64,000 bases of DNA. Source: an uncultured Lachnospiraceae bacterium (GTDB taxonomy: Bacteria > Bacillota > Clostridia > Lachnospirales > Lachnospiraceae). Below, in pieces: positions 28,210 through 36,930 of the stretch; position 1 is the stretch's first letter, and each line of letters begins with the position of its first letter. The stretch spans positions 111,581 to 175,580 of the forward strand of contig CALWQT010000004.1 of NCBI GenBank assembly GCA_944383765.1, given 5' to 3'. The translations under genes and the position numbers were made by a program. Below the pieces are notes generated by a model. That model worked only from the letters and a program-made list of their open reading frames with translations. It did no database searches and had not been told where the DNA came from.

Positions 28210-28647
28210 TCAGTGCTCCTCCTTCTGGTCAGATACGGACTGGTTATAATCATTTACCAGATCCTGGAGCGTAATGGAATCTACTACACCGCTGATGGCG
28301 TCATTCAGACGTTTCCATACGCCGACTGTGACGCAGCAGCCGGTACGTCCGCAACTGTTAGCCCCTAGTTCCGCACAGTCCACGGGAGCCAGAGTTCCTT
28401 CTGTCAGTCTCAGGATCATGCCTACCGTATATTCGGAAGGAGATTTGGAAAGATAATATCCTCCCTGGGCTCCTCTTACACTTCTTACATATCCTGCCCG
28501 GTTTAAGATTGTTACAATCTGTTCCAAGTATTTTTCAGAAATCTGCTGGCGGGCAGAAATGTCTTTGATTTTCGTACATTCATCTGGGTGAAGAGCCAGA
28601 TCCAGCATTAGGCGGAGGGCATAGCGCCCTTTCGTAGATATTTTCAT
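28210..28647 (-). CDS. Rrf2-family transcriptional regulator
   Basis: This 145-residue regulator has the Rrf2 winged helix (MKISTKGRYALRLMLDLALH, ISARQQISEKYLEQI, GAQGGYYL). A cysteine-rich loop, CAELGANSCGRTGCC (residues about 96-110), could hold an iron-sulfur cluster as in IscR or NsrR, although CymR-type members lack one. The spacing differs from E. coli IscR, so cluster type is unclear. It is coupled to tcdA downstream. A palindrome at 28715-28727 in its own upstream region is a candidate operator. No isc or suf genes are nearby. Confidence 0.92.
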   Translation of the reverse strand: MKISTKGRYALRLMLDLALHPDECTKIKDISARQQISEKYLEQIVTILNRAGYVRSVRGAQGGYYLSKSPSEYTVGMILRLTEGTLAPVDCAELGANSCGRTGCCVTVGVWKRLNDAISGVVDSITLQDLVNDYNQSVSDQKEEH

Positions 28648-28714
28648 AGAGATAATTCCTTCCTAATGATTTTACATTTGAATTCTTATAAAGTCAGTAT
28701 GATATTTTATTTTA

Positions 28715-28727
28715 CAGGATAGTCCTG
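28715..28727. promoter_or_regulatory. Candidate operator upstream of the Rrf2 gene
   Basis: CAGGA-TAG-TCCTG is a 13-base palindrome, 68 bases upstream of the Rrf2 start and between the two divergent genes. It is a plausible autoregulatory site, but only one copy is seen. Confidence 0.4.
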
Positions 28728-28800
28728 ACCTTGTAAAGGGGGATGACAATATTTGGTGGAGGAGTGGAAACAGGATCAGACAGGCAGAATGGGAAAAGGG

Positions 28801-28830
28801 TTGGCGAATGGGAAAGAAGAGTGCTATAAT
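28801..28830 (+). promoter_or_regulatory. Promoter of the MATE gene
   Basis: TTGGCG, an 18-base spacer and TATAAT end 45 bases before the chosen ATG at 28876. The longer open frame runs through this promoter. Confidence 0.65.
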
Positions 28831-28875
28831 AAGACCATTACAGCGGAAGAAGTTCATGGGGAGGGGCAACACAAA

Positions 28876-30273
28876 ATGATGGAAGAAAAGCGGGAAGAAC
28901 CGGAAAAAATGCTGCAGGAAGGACAGAAGAAGCAAAAACAGATGGGAATGCTGATGACAGAAGGGGTGATATGGAAACAGCTTCTGGCATTTTCCTTTCC
29001 ACTGCTTGTAGGTAATGTCTTTCAGCAGCTTTATAATACAGTGGATTCCGTAGTAGTAGGAAATTATGTAAGCAGTCAGGCACTGGCTGCCGTGGGAACA
29101 AGCAATTCCCTGATCAATCTGATCATCGGCCTGTTCTTGGGGATTTCAACCGGAGCCGGAGTTATCATTTCCCAGTATTACGGAGCAAGAAATCATCAGA
29201 AACTTCATTGGGCGGTGCATACCTGTATGGCACTGAGTATCATTGGAGGATTAGGCATGATTGTGCTGGGGGTGGCATTGTCCCCTCTGATCCTGATCTG
29301 GATGAACACGCCGGAGGACGTGCTGGCAGATTCCACTACCTATCTGCGGATTTTTTTCTGCGGTTCTCTGTTTAATATTGTTTACAATATGGGAGCAGGT
29401 ATTCTGCGGGCAGTGGGAGATTCGAAAAGACCTCTTTATTATCTGATCATTTCGTCTCTTACCAATATCGTGCTGGATCTTTTGTTTGTTCTGAAATTTC
29501 ATTGGAACATTGCCGGTGTGGCTTATGCCACCATCATATCTCAGGGGGTATCTGCGGTTCTGGTCATGGTGGAACTGCTTCGGACAAAGGAACCGTACCG
29601 GGTGGAGTTGTCAAAAATAAAAATAGATTTCCGTATGATGAAGAGAATCCTGATTATCGGAATTCCCAGTGGAATCCAGCAGGCGATTATTTCCTTATCT
29701 AATGTGATCGTGCAGGCTAATATTAATGTATATGGTTCTGCAGCCATGGCCGGATTCGGCGCTTATTCCAAGATAGAGGGTTTTGTGATGCTGCCTCTTC
29801 AAAGCACCTGCATGGCAGCAACCACATTTACCGGACAGAATATCGGGGCGAAGGAGTATGGCAGGGTAAAAAGAGGAATGGTCCAGGGGATGGCCATGAG
29901 TGCTTTGTATACGATAATAGCAGCGGCTGTTTTGCTGTTTTTTGGGGAACATATCCTGCAGATATTCAGTTCCGATAAAGATGTAATAGCATTTGGAAAA
30001 GAAACGCTGATGATCATTGCCCCGTTTTATCTGACTATGACAGTGCATCAGATTATCATGGGAACTTTGAGAGGTGCGGGCAAGACGATGATGACCATGC
30101 TGATCGGCGTAGGGAATATGTGTATTCTGCGTATGATTTATATCAATTTCCTGGTGCCGTTTTTCCCAAGTTTCCATGCAGTAGTCGTGTGTTATCCGGT
30201 TACTTGGATCACGACGGTAGCAATGGATATCCTGTATTGCTGGAAAGCCAGATGGCTTCCGAAATCAGAATAA
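28876..30273 (+). CDS. MATE-family multidrug/cation efflux transporter
   Basis: This 465-residue protein with 12 predicted membrane helices expels organic cations or toxic compounds in exchange for Na+ or H+. MTEGVIWKQLLAFSFPLLVG followed by QLYNTVDSVVVGNYV is the MATE opening. The internal repeat half begins near IIGIPSGIQQAIISLSNVIVQ. The open frame extends 41 codons further upstream, but that stretch contains a promoter and is hydrophilic. GGGGAGGGG nine bases before 28876 supports this start. The residual N-terminal tail is charged and repetitive (EEKREEPEKMLQEGQKKQ), which is unusual. A damaged second MATE gene lies at 63.3 kb. Confidence 0.88.
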   Translation: MMEEKREEPEKMLQEGQKKQKQMGMLMTEGVIWKQLLAFSFPLLVGNVFQQLYNTVDSVVVGNYVSSQALAAVGTSNSLINLIIGLFLGISTGAGVIISQYYGARNHQKLHWAVHTCMALSIIGGLGMIVLGVALSPLILIWMNTPEDVLADSTTYLRIFFCGSLFNIVYNMGAGILRAVGDSKRPLYYLIISSLTNIVLDLLFVLKFHWNIAGVAYATIISQGVSAVLVMVELLRTKEPYRVELSKIKIDFRMMKRILIIGIPSGIQQAIISLSNVIVQANINVYGSAAMAGFGAYSKIEGFVMLPLQSTCMAATTFTGQNIGAKEYGRVKRGMVQGMAMSALYTIIAAAVLLFFGEHILQIFSSDKDVIAFGKETLMIIAPFYLTMTVHQIIMGTLRGAGKTMMTMLIGVGNMCILRMIYINFLVPFFPSFHAVVVCYPVTWITTVAMDILYCWKARWLPKSE

Positions 30274-30296
30274 AATAACCGAAAGGGATTAAAGAT

Positions 30297-32210
30297 ATGA
30301 AAGATGGATTTTTAAAGGTTGGTGCGGCAACACCCAAGACAAAAGTGGGAGATGTACGCTGGAATGTAGAGCAGATGAAACAGCTGGCGGAAGAGGCTTA
30401 TCAGAAAGGGGTCAGGCTCCTGGTTTTTCCGGAACTCTGTATCACTTCTTATACCTGTGGAGATCTGTTTGGGCAGAAACTTCTTCTGGACCAGGCAAAG
30501 GAAGGACTCAGGGATTTTGCTGAATCTATAAAAGATAAAGATATGCTGTGTTTTGCAGGACTTCCGTGGAATCAGGACGGAAAGTTGTATAATGTGGCAG
30601 CTGCAGTAAAAAATGGAAAAGTGATCGGACTGGTTCCCAAGCTGAATCTGCCTAATTATGGAGAGTTTTATGAAGCCAGAAATTTCGAAAAGGGTTTCCA
30701 GGAAGTCAGGAATGTTGAGTGGCAGGGAGAAGAGATTCCCATGGGAAGCAGGCTGCTGTTTTGCTGCAGGGAAATGCCGGAATTGCAGGTGGCAGCAGAA
30801 ATCTGCGAAGATCTTTGGGTAGCGTGCCCTCCAAGTACGGGACATGCCATGGCAGGAGCCACGGTTATCGTAAATTGTTCGGCCAGCGATGAGATCACTG
30901 GCAAGAGCGCCTATCGGGAAAAGCTGGTGGCAGGACAGTCTGCAAGGCTGGTATGTGCCTATGTTTATGCCAATGCAGGAGATGGGGAATCCAGTCAGGA
31001 CCTGGTATTTGGAGGTCATGATATCATTGCGGAGAATGGATTGATTCTTACCCAGTCAGCCGGATTTCAGACCGGGCTTTGGACGGCAGATCTGGATCTT
31101 GGCCGTTTAGACAGTGAGAGAAGGAGAATGAGCACCTTTCAGATAGAGGGGCGGGATGCTTACCATGTGGTGAGATTTTCCATGAAACTGGAGGAGACAG
31201 AGTTGGAACGCTTTATTGATCCAGCTCCTTTTGTGCCGGGAAATGGAGAAGAAAGAAGGGCCAGATGTGAAGAGATTTTATCCATCCAGGCCATGGGGCT
31301 GAAAAAACGTCTGGAACATACAGGATGCAGGGATGCAGTAGTGGGAATCTCAGGAGGCCTGGATTCTACACTGGCACTGCTGGTTACTGCCAGAGCTTTT
31401 GATCTGCTGGATATTCCAAGAAAGAGAATCCATTGCGTGACGATGCCCTGTTTTGGTACCACAGACAGGACCTACCAGAATGCCTGTCTGATGACAGAAA
31501 AGCTGGGGGCAGAATTAAGAGAGGTGGATATCCGCGAGGCTGTGACGCTTCATTTTAAGGATATTGGCCATGCTATGGAAAATCATGATGTCACTTATGA
31601 AAATTCTCAGGCCAGAGAACGGACCCAGGTGCTGATGGATGTGGCAAACCAGGTAGGAGGCATGGTGATCGGTACCGGAGACATGTCGGAACTGGCATTA
31701 GGCTGGGCCACATACAATGGTGACCATATGTCCATGTATGGAGTGAATGCGTCAGTTCCCAAAACGCTGGTGCGTCATCTGGTCCGTTATTATGCAGATA
31801 CCTGTGGGGAAGAGGAACTTTCTGCAGTACTTTCAGATGTTCTGGATACTCCGGTGAGCCCGGAACTTCTTCCTCCGGAAGACGGAAGGATTTCTCAGAA
31901 AACAGAAGACCTGGTAGGACCGTACGAACTTCATGATTTTTTCCTCTACCATATTATGAGAAATGGCAGCAGCCCAGCTAAAATTTACCGCCTGGCACAG
32001 AAAGCGTTTGAAAAACAATATGACAGGGAGATTGTACTGAAATGGCTGAAAACATTTTACCGGCGTTTTTTTGCTCAGCAGTTTAAACGTTCCTGTCTGC
32101 CAGATGGTCCCAAGGTAGGTTCTGTAGCGGTATCCCCCAGAGGGGACTGGCGTATGCCAAGTGATGCGTCAGCCGCTTTATGGCTGGCGGAAGTGGAGAG
32201 ATTATTATGA
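30297..32210 (+). CDS. nadE: Glutamine-dependent NAD+ synthetase
   Basis: The 637-residue enzyme converts deamido-NAD to NAD using glutamine. The N-terminal nitrilase-type glutaminase (about residues 1-280) shows the catalytic triad: Glu in VFPELCITSY, Lys in LVPKLNLPNY and Cys in AEICEDLW. The C-terminal synthetase domain has the PP-loop GISGGLDSTLALL and GTGDMSELALGW. The fused architecture gives independence from free ammonia. The last codons overlap the next gene by four bases (ATGA). Confidence 0.96.
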   Translation: MKDGFLKVGAATPKTKVGDVRWNVEQMKQLAEEAYQKGVRLLVFPELCITSYTCGDLFGQKLLLDQAKEGLRDFAESIKDKDMLCFAGLPWNQDGKLYNVAAAVKNGKVIGLVPKLNLPNYGEFYEARNFEKGFQEVRNVEWQGEEIPMGSRLLFCCREMPELQVAAEICEDLWVACPPSTGHAMAGATVIVNCSASDEITGKSAYREKLVAGQSARLVCAYVYANAGDGESSQDLVFGGHDIIAENGLILTQSAGFQTGLWTADLDLGRLDSERRRMSTFQIEGRDAYHVVRFSMKLEETELERFIDPAPFVPGNGEERRARCEEILSIQAMGLKKRLEHTGCRDAVVGISGGLDSTLALLVTARAFDLLDIPRKRIHCVTMPCFGTTDRTYQNACLMTEKLGAELREVDIREAVTLHFKDIGHAMENHDVTYENSQARERTQVLMDVANQVGGMVIGTGDMSELALGWATYNGDHMSMYGVNASVPKTLVRHLVRYYADTCGEEELSAVLSDVLDTPVSPELLPPEDGRISQKTEDLVGPYELHDFFLYHIMRNGSSPAKIYRLAQKAFEKQYDREIVLKWLKTFYRRFFAQQFKRSCLPDGPKVGSVAVSPRGDWRMPSDASAALWLAEVERLL

Positions 32211-32974
32211 TAACCAGTACAGGAAACAGCCAGGTAAAGCAGGTAATTGCTCTGGTGAAGAAAGCAAGAGAAAGAAAAAAAACCGGGCTTTTTGTAGTGG
32301 AAGGACGAAAAATGTTTCAGGAAGCCCCGAAAGCCTGGATTGAAAAAGTTTATGTAACAGAACGATACATCAGGGAATATGGAGAGTTGGAGAATTCTGG
32401 CTGGGAACTGGTAAGTGAAGAAGTGATGCATGCTATGGCAGATACACAGACTCCTCAAGGGATACTTGCCCTGGTCCGCCAGCCCAGCTGGAACCTGCCA
32501 GATGTATGGAATGGAAAAAATCCGCATATTATCCTACTGGAGACACTTCAGGATCCGGGAAACCTGGGAACAATACTCAGAGCCGGTGAAGGGGCGGGAA
32601 TCACAGGAGTGGTCATGAACCGGGAAACGGCTGATATTTTCAATCCGAAAGTGATCCGTTCAACTATGGGTTCTGTTTACCGGGTTCCGTTTGTTTATAC
32701 GGATGATCTGAGAGAAGCTGTTATGGAGATCAAGAAGCAGGGAATCCGACTGTTTGCTGCCCATCTGAAAGGGAAAAAGGATTATGACCAGGCGGATTAC
32801 CGGAAAGGTTGTGGTTTCCTGATTGGAAATGAAGCCAACGGATTGTCAGATGAAACAGCGGAACTTGCAGATGGTTATATCAAGATTCCCATGGCAGGAA
32901 ACGTGGAATCGTTGAATGCGGCTGTGGCCGCTTCTGTCCTTATGTTTGAAGCAGCCCGTCAGAGAAGAAAATAA
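32207..32974 (+). CDS. TrmH/SpoU-family RNA 2'-O-methyltransferase
   Basis: This 255-residue knot methyltransferase modifies the 2'-OH of a ribose in rRNA or tRNA with S-adenosylmethionine. The N-terminal substrate domain begins ITSTGNSQVKQVIALVKKA, the RlmB-like start. SpoU motifs are LQDPGNLGTILRAG (1), FLIGNEANGLS (2) and IPMAGNVESLNAAVAASV (3). The ATG overlaps the nadE stop as ATGA, so the nine extra upstream codons of the open frame are not needed. The exact RNA target cannot be read from the sequence. Confidence 0.92.
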   Translation: MITSTGNSQVKQVIALVKKARERKKTGLFVVEGRKMFQEAPKAWIEKVYVTERYIREYGELENSGWELVSEEVMHAMADTQTPQGILALVRQPSWNLPDVWNGKNPHIILLETLQDPGNLGTILRAGEGAGITGVVMNRETADIFNPKVIRSTMGSVYRVPFVYTDDLREAVMEIKKQGIRLFAAHLKGKKDYDQADYRKGCGFLIGNEANGLSDETAELADGYIKIPMAGNVESLNAAVAASVLMFEAARQRRK

Positions 32975-33012
32975 AAATATTCTTACAATTTTTTGCATTT
33001 TGCGGTCTAATA

Positions 33013-33041
33013 TTGTAATTGTTTGTTAATTGTGCTATTAT
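33013..33041 (+). promoter_or_regulatory. Promoter of the nfeD-stomatin operon
   Basis: TTGTAA, a 17-base spacer and TATTAT lie 35 bases before the ATG at 33076. The longer open frame starts inside this promoter. Confidence 0.6.
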
Positions 33042-33075
33042 AAGGATAATTTACAGAGAGAGGCGGGTGGAATGT

Positions 33076-33516
33076 ATGGCAGCAGTATGGTGGCTGATTG
33101 CTTTTGTCGTGTTTGTTGGAATTGAAGCGGCGACTATGGCTTTGACGACCATATGGTTTGCCGGCGGGGCATTAGCTGCATTTCTGGCGGCGCTGATCGG
33201 TGCCAGTGTGGAAATGCAGCTGGTGATTTTTGTTGTGGTTTCCTTCGTTCTTCTACTGTTTACAAAACCGTTTGTCGCAAAAGTATTGAAACCTGACCGG
33301 ACAAGAACAAACGCAGATAGCCTGATCGGGAAATATGCAAAAATCACGGAAGATGTGGATAATGATCTGGGAAGAGGGGCGGCGGTGGTAGGAGGCCAGG
33401 AATGGACCGCCAGGGCATATGATGGCATATCCAGATTCCAGGTAGGAGAATTAGTGGAAATCAAAGGAATTGAAGGAGTAAAATTATTGGTGAGCGAAGC
33501 TCAGAAGGAGAACTGA
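33076..33516 (+). CDS. NfeD-family membrane protein
   Basis: The 146-residue protein has two or three N-terminal membrane helices (WWLIAFVVFVGIEAATMAL; LVIFVVVSFVLLLF) and a C-terminal OB-fold domain (about residues 80-146, LIGKYAKITEDV to GVKLLVSEA), the short NfeD1b plan. NfeD proteins pair with SPFH/stomatin proteins in membrane microdomains, and the stomatin gene follows directly. The start at 33076 is downstream of the promoter and keeps the MAAVWW opening; the upstream codons are discarded. Confidence 0.88.
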   Translation: MAAVWWLIAFVVFVGIEAATMALTTIWFAGGALAAFLAALIGASVEMQLVIFVVVSFVLLLFTKPFVAKVLKPDRTRTNADSLIGKYAKITEDVDNDLGRGAAVVGGQEWTARAYDGISRFQVGELVEIKGIEGVKLLVSEAQKEN

Positions 33517-33517
33517 T

Positions 33518-34465
33518 ATGGGTGGATTATTTATGACGATATTGCTGACGATTCTGGGGATTATACTGCTGTGTATTTTGTTTTCCTGTGTGCGTATTGT
33601 GCCGCAGGCTCATGCTATGGTGGTGGAACGTTTGGGAACTTATCAGGCAACATGGTCGGATGGTCCTCATCTGAAAGCACCGTTCATTGACAGAGTGGTA
33701 AAGAGAATGACCTTAAAAGAACAGGTAGTGGATTTTGACCCTCAGCCTGTTATTACCAAAGATAATGTTACCATGAGGATTGATACGGTGGTGTTTTTCC
33801 AGATCACAGACCCTAAACTGTATACCTATGGGGTAGAAAATCCCATTATGGCGATTGAAAATCTGACAGCCACTACATTAAGAAATATTATTGGTGATAT
33901 GGAGTTAGACCAGACGCTGACATCGAGAGAGGTGATCAACACTACGATGAGGGCTGCCCTTGATGTAGCTACCGACCCTTGGGGAATTAAGGTAAACCGT
34001 GTGGAACTGAAAAATATCATACCGCCGGCAGCTATACAGGATGCTATGGAGAAACAGATGAAAGCAGAACGTGAACGGCGTGAAGCAATCCTGAAGGCAG
34101 AAGGAGAGAAAAAATCCACCATTCTGGTGGCAGAAGGAAAGAAGGAGTCAGCCATTTTGGATGCGGAAGCGGATAAACAGGCAGCTATCCTTCATGCAGA
34201 AGCAGAAAAAGAAAGAAGGATCCGTGAAGCGGAAGGCCAGGCAGAAGCAATTCTGAAAGTGCAGCAGGCACAGGCAGATGGTCTCCGTATGATCAAGGAA
34301 GCAGGTGCTGACCAGGCAGTACTTACCTTAAAGAGTCTGGAAGCATTTATGAAGGCAGCTGACGGAAAAGCGACGAAAATCATTATTCCGTCAGAGATCC
34401 AGGGGATTGCCGGTCTGGTAAAATCCGTAGTGGAGGTAGCTTCGGACGAGGAAAAGAAAGACTGA
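33518..34465 (+). CDS. SPFH/Band 7 stomatin-like protein
   Basis: This 315-residue protein has an N-terminal membrane anchor (ILLTILGIILLCILFSCV) followed by the Band 7 domain (about residues 30-190; VVERLGTYQATWSDG, DNVTMRIDTVVFFQITD) and a long Ala/Glu-rich coiled coil (about 190-275; EAILKAEGEKKSTILVAEG). It resembles QmcA/stomatin scaffolds that organise membrane microdomains and proteases. AAGGAGAAC precedes its ATG, one base after the nfeD stop, so the two are translated together. A terminator follows. Confidence 0.94.
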   Translation: MGGLFMTILLTILGIILLCILFSCVRIVPQAHAMVVERLGTYQATWSDGPHLKAPFIDRVVKRMTLKEQVVDFDPQPVITKDNVTMRIDTVVFFQITDPKLYTYGVENPIMAIENLTATTLRNIIGDMELDQTLTSREVINTTMRAALDVATDPWGIKVNRVELKNIIPPAAIQDAMEKQMKAERERREAILKAEGEKKSTILVAEGKKESAILDAEADKQAAILHAEAEKERRIREAEGQAEAILKVQQAQADGLRMIKEAGADQAVLTLKSLEAFMKAADGKATKIIIPSEIQGIAGLVKSVVEVASDEEKKD

Positions 34466-34497
34466 TCCAACAGGAAAAAGAAGCGGAAAGATAATAG

Positions 34498-34527
34498 GAG
34501 AGAGCCTGCCTTGGCAGGCTCTCTTTT
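34498..34527 (+). terminator. Rho-independent terminator after the stomatin gene
   Basis: GAGAGCCTGCC and GGCAGGCTCTC form an 11-bp stem (a few central pairs open into the loop), followed by TTTT. Confidence 0.85.
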
Positions 34528-34628
34528 GAACTGTGTCCATACCAGATAGGATTTTGGATTGGGAATGTTGGAACTTGACATGGAAAGAAAGGTATAGTAG
34601 GTTTAAAGAAAAAGAGAGGACTATTTTT

Positions 34629-34934
34629 ATGTATATGCAGGAAAAAAAGAGAGGATTTCGTAACTGGGCAGTAGCCTTGGATGTACTTCATATTGCCCTG
34701 GGATTTTTGATCGTCGTGATGGGCGTGATCACATTTTTGAATCCTGAAGAATACAGGTTTTTCTTTCCGGTGATTTTTTTTCTGGCCAGCGTGATCAATC
34801 TTGCGGATGGAATTTATGGAAGGAGCCAGGCTTCCAAGGGAAAGAAGGGGAGAAAAGCAGGCTGGATTTCTCTGGCTGTAGGAATATTGCTGGTGGTAGT
34901 GACTGTGATCAGCGGCATGAGTATCTGGAGGTAA
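34629..34934 (+). CDS. Small membrane protein of unknown function
   Basis: The 101-residue protein has a basic N-terminus (MYMQEKKRGFRNW) and three predicted membrane helices: VLHIALGFLIVVMGVITFL, FFFPVIFFLASVINLADGIYG and GWISLAVGILLVVVTVIS, with a charged KGKKGRKAG loop before the last. The open frame extends upstream, but the chosen ATG has AGAGGAC upstream and the extra 32 codons are unlike membrane protein. No family is recognised. It is three bases before birA and may be co-transcribed with it. Confidence 0.68.
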   Translation: MYMQEKKRGFRNWAVALDVLHIALGFLIVVMGVITFLNPEEYRFFFPVIFFLASVINLADGIYGRSQASKGKKGRKAGWISLAVGILLVVVTVISGMSIWR

Positions 34935-34937
34935 AAA

Positions 34938-35747
34938 TTGGAAGAAGACAAGCTTACAGAAAAAGAATTGGGAAAATGGATCCGGGGACAGTGGGCCGGC
35001 AGGATCATAGATTATCAAGATACGGTAGACTCTACAAATGAACGGGCAAAAACTCTGGCTTCTTCCGGGTGCCCCCATGGTACTCTGGTAACGGCCGATG
35101 CCCAGGAAGCAGGAAAAGGCAGAAGAGGAAGAGTGTGGAAATCTCCAAAAGGGACGGCTGTTTATATGAGCCTGGTACTGCGTCCGGATCTTCCGCCGTC
35201 ATCGGCTTCCATGGTTACTTTAGTGGCAGCACTGGCGGCAGCAGAAGGAGTCAGGAAGGTGGCAGGAACAGAGTGTAAAATTAAATGGCCCAATGATCTG
35301 GTCATGGGAAAGAAGAAAATGTGCGGAATCCTGACAGAAATGAGGGCAGGGCTGGATAACATTCAGTATGTGATCATCGGAACCGGAATCAATACCAGCC
35401 AGGATGAATTTCCTCCGGAACTCAGTGATACAGCTACTTCTATTTTATTGGAAACAGGCAGAAAAGTGAACCGGTGCCAGCTGGCAGCTGCTGTTATGGA
35501 AGCGTTTGAGGAGTATTATGACAGGTATGAGCAGGTAGGAAATATGTCTCTTTTGATGGAAGAATATAATAGCCGTCTGGCAGGAATTGACAGTCCTGTC
35601 CGTGTATTGGCTTCAGAAGGGGATTATACGGGAATATCCAGAGGGATCGATGAGGAAGGAAGGCTGATGGTGGAGACGGAAACCGGAGAAATGCAGGCAG
35701 TGGTTTCCGGAGAAGTCTCTGTCCGTGGCCTGTATGGTTATGTGTAA
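34938..35747 (+). CDS. birA: Biotin-[acetyl-CoA-carboxylase] ligase
   Basis: The 269-residue ligase activates biotin as biotinyl-AMP and attaches it to carboxylase carrier proteins. Signature motifs are DSTNERAKTLA, GKGRRGRVWKSPKGTAVYMS (biotin loop) and KIKWPNDLVMGKKKMCGIL with the catalytic lysine. A short C-terminal SH3-like domain follows. The DNA-binding domain of E. coli BirA is absent, so this is a catalytic-only form. The start is TTG, with GGAGG five bases upstream. mutY overlaps its stop by one base. Confidence 0.93.
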   Translation: MEEDKLTEKELGKWIRGQWAGRIIDYQDTVDSTNERAKTLASSGCPHGTLVTADAQEAGKGRRGRVWKSPKGTAVYMSLVLRPDLPPSSASMVTLVAALAAAEGVRKVAGTECKIKWPNDLVMGKKKMCGILTEMRAGLDNIQYVIIGTGINTSQDEFPPELSDTATSILLETGRKVNRCQLAAAVMEAFEEYYDRYEQVGNMSLLMEEYNSRLAGIDSPVRVLASEGDYTGISRGIDEEGRLMVETETGEMQAVVSGEVSVRGLYGYV

Positions 35748-36883
35748 TGAGATATTTGTATGACCGGCTTCAGGTGCTGGAAGGAGAACAGGAATTTTCG
35801 CCGGAAGAACGTTTGAAACGGATGGAAAAACCGCTGCTTTTTTGGTATCAGCAGCATGCAAGGATATTGCCGTGGAGAGAAAGACCGGAACCATATCGGG
35901 TTTGGGTATCGGAAATTATGCTGCAGCAGACCCGGGTGGAAGCTGTGAAACCGTATTTTCAAAGATTTATTCAGGAATTTCCTACCGTGAAAGCGTTGGC
36001 AGAGGCAGAAGATGACAGGCTGATGAAGCTGTGGGAAGGATTGGGATATTATAACCGGGCGAGAAATTTAAAGAAGGCAGCGGGGATTGCCTGTCAGCAA
36101 TATGGCGGGAATTTGCCGGACAGTTATGAGGAACTAAAAAAACTTCCGGGGATTGGCAGCTATACGGCAGGAGCTGTGGCTTCCATTGCATATGGAATTC
36201 CAGTCCCGGCAGTGGATGGGAATGTGCTCCGGGTAATTTCCCGTGTCTTGGCAAGCAGGAAAGACATTCTGAAGCCGGCGGTGAAGCGGGAAATGGAAAA
36301 ATTGCTGGAAGCAGTAATGCCAGGAGACAAGGCAGGGGAATATAACCAGGCTTTGATGGAGATCGGAGCGGTCGTATGTATTCCCAATGGGTTACCGAAA
36401 TGTGAAGAATGCCCCATGGAATCATTGTGCCTGGCAAGGAAGCAGGGAGTGATCGGTGAAATCCCGGTTAAAACTCCAAAAAAAGCGCGAAAAATAGAAG
36501 AAAAGACAATATTTTTATTGGAAATAAATGGAAAAGTTGCATTGAGAAGAAGACAGGATAAGGGTCTCCTGGCATCTTTGTATGAATTTCCTTCTGTAGA
36601 AGGATATGTGACTGGTGAGGAAGGAATAAAAGTTCTGGGTATTCCCATGAAACTGGTTGATAAGATGGACAGGCTTCCAGATGGGAAACATATTTTCTCC
36701 CATGTGGAATGGCATATGAAAGGAATCCGGGTTTCCCTGAATACACTTCCGGAGTGGAACGGAAAAGAGGGATTTCCGATTTTTGTCGAACAGGAAAAAC
36801 TGGAGACAGAATACCCCCTTCCCAATGCGTTTTCTGTCTATCGCCGGACAATTGGGAAGAAATCCAGTCAATATGCGGTATAG
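35747..36883 (+). CDS. mutY: A/G-specific adenine DNA glycosylase
   Basis: The 378-residue glycosylase removes adenine mispaired with 8-oxoguanine. The HhH region shows LPWRERPEPYRVWVSEIMLQQTRV, LPGIGSYTAGAVASIAYG and AVDGNVLRV with the catalytic Asp. An iron-sulfur loop CIPNGLPKCEECPMESLC gives Cys-x7-Cys-x2-Cys-x5-Cys, one residue longer than E. coli in the first gap. The C-terminal NUDIX-like domain (about 245-370) recognises 8-oxoG. The ATG overlaps the birA stop; a later in-frame ATG (MEKPLLF, 35822) is the alternative start and would match the family N-terminus. Confidence 0.92.
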   Translation: MRYLYDRLQVLEGEQEFSPEERLKRMEKPLLFWYQQHARILPWRERPEPYRVWVSEIMLQQTRVEAVKPYFQRFIQEFPTVKALAEAEDDRLMKLWEGLGYYNRARNLKKAAGIACQQYGGNLPDSYEELKKLPGIGSYTAGAVASIAYGIPVPAVDGNVLRVISRVLASRKDILKPAVKREMEKLLEAVMPGDKAGEYNQALMEIGAVVCIPNGLPKCEECPMESLCLARKQGVIGEIPVKTPKKARKIEEKTIFLLEINGKVALRRRQDKGLLASLYEFPSVEGYVTGEEGIKVLGIPMKLVDKMDRLPDGKHIFSHVEWHMKGIRVSLNTLPEWNGKEGFPIFVEQEKLETEYPLPNAFSVYRRTIGKKSSQYAV

Positions 36884-36930
36884 AGGATATTTTTTGCGGT
36901 ATACTAGAAATATTTAAAGGGGGAGGTACA

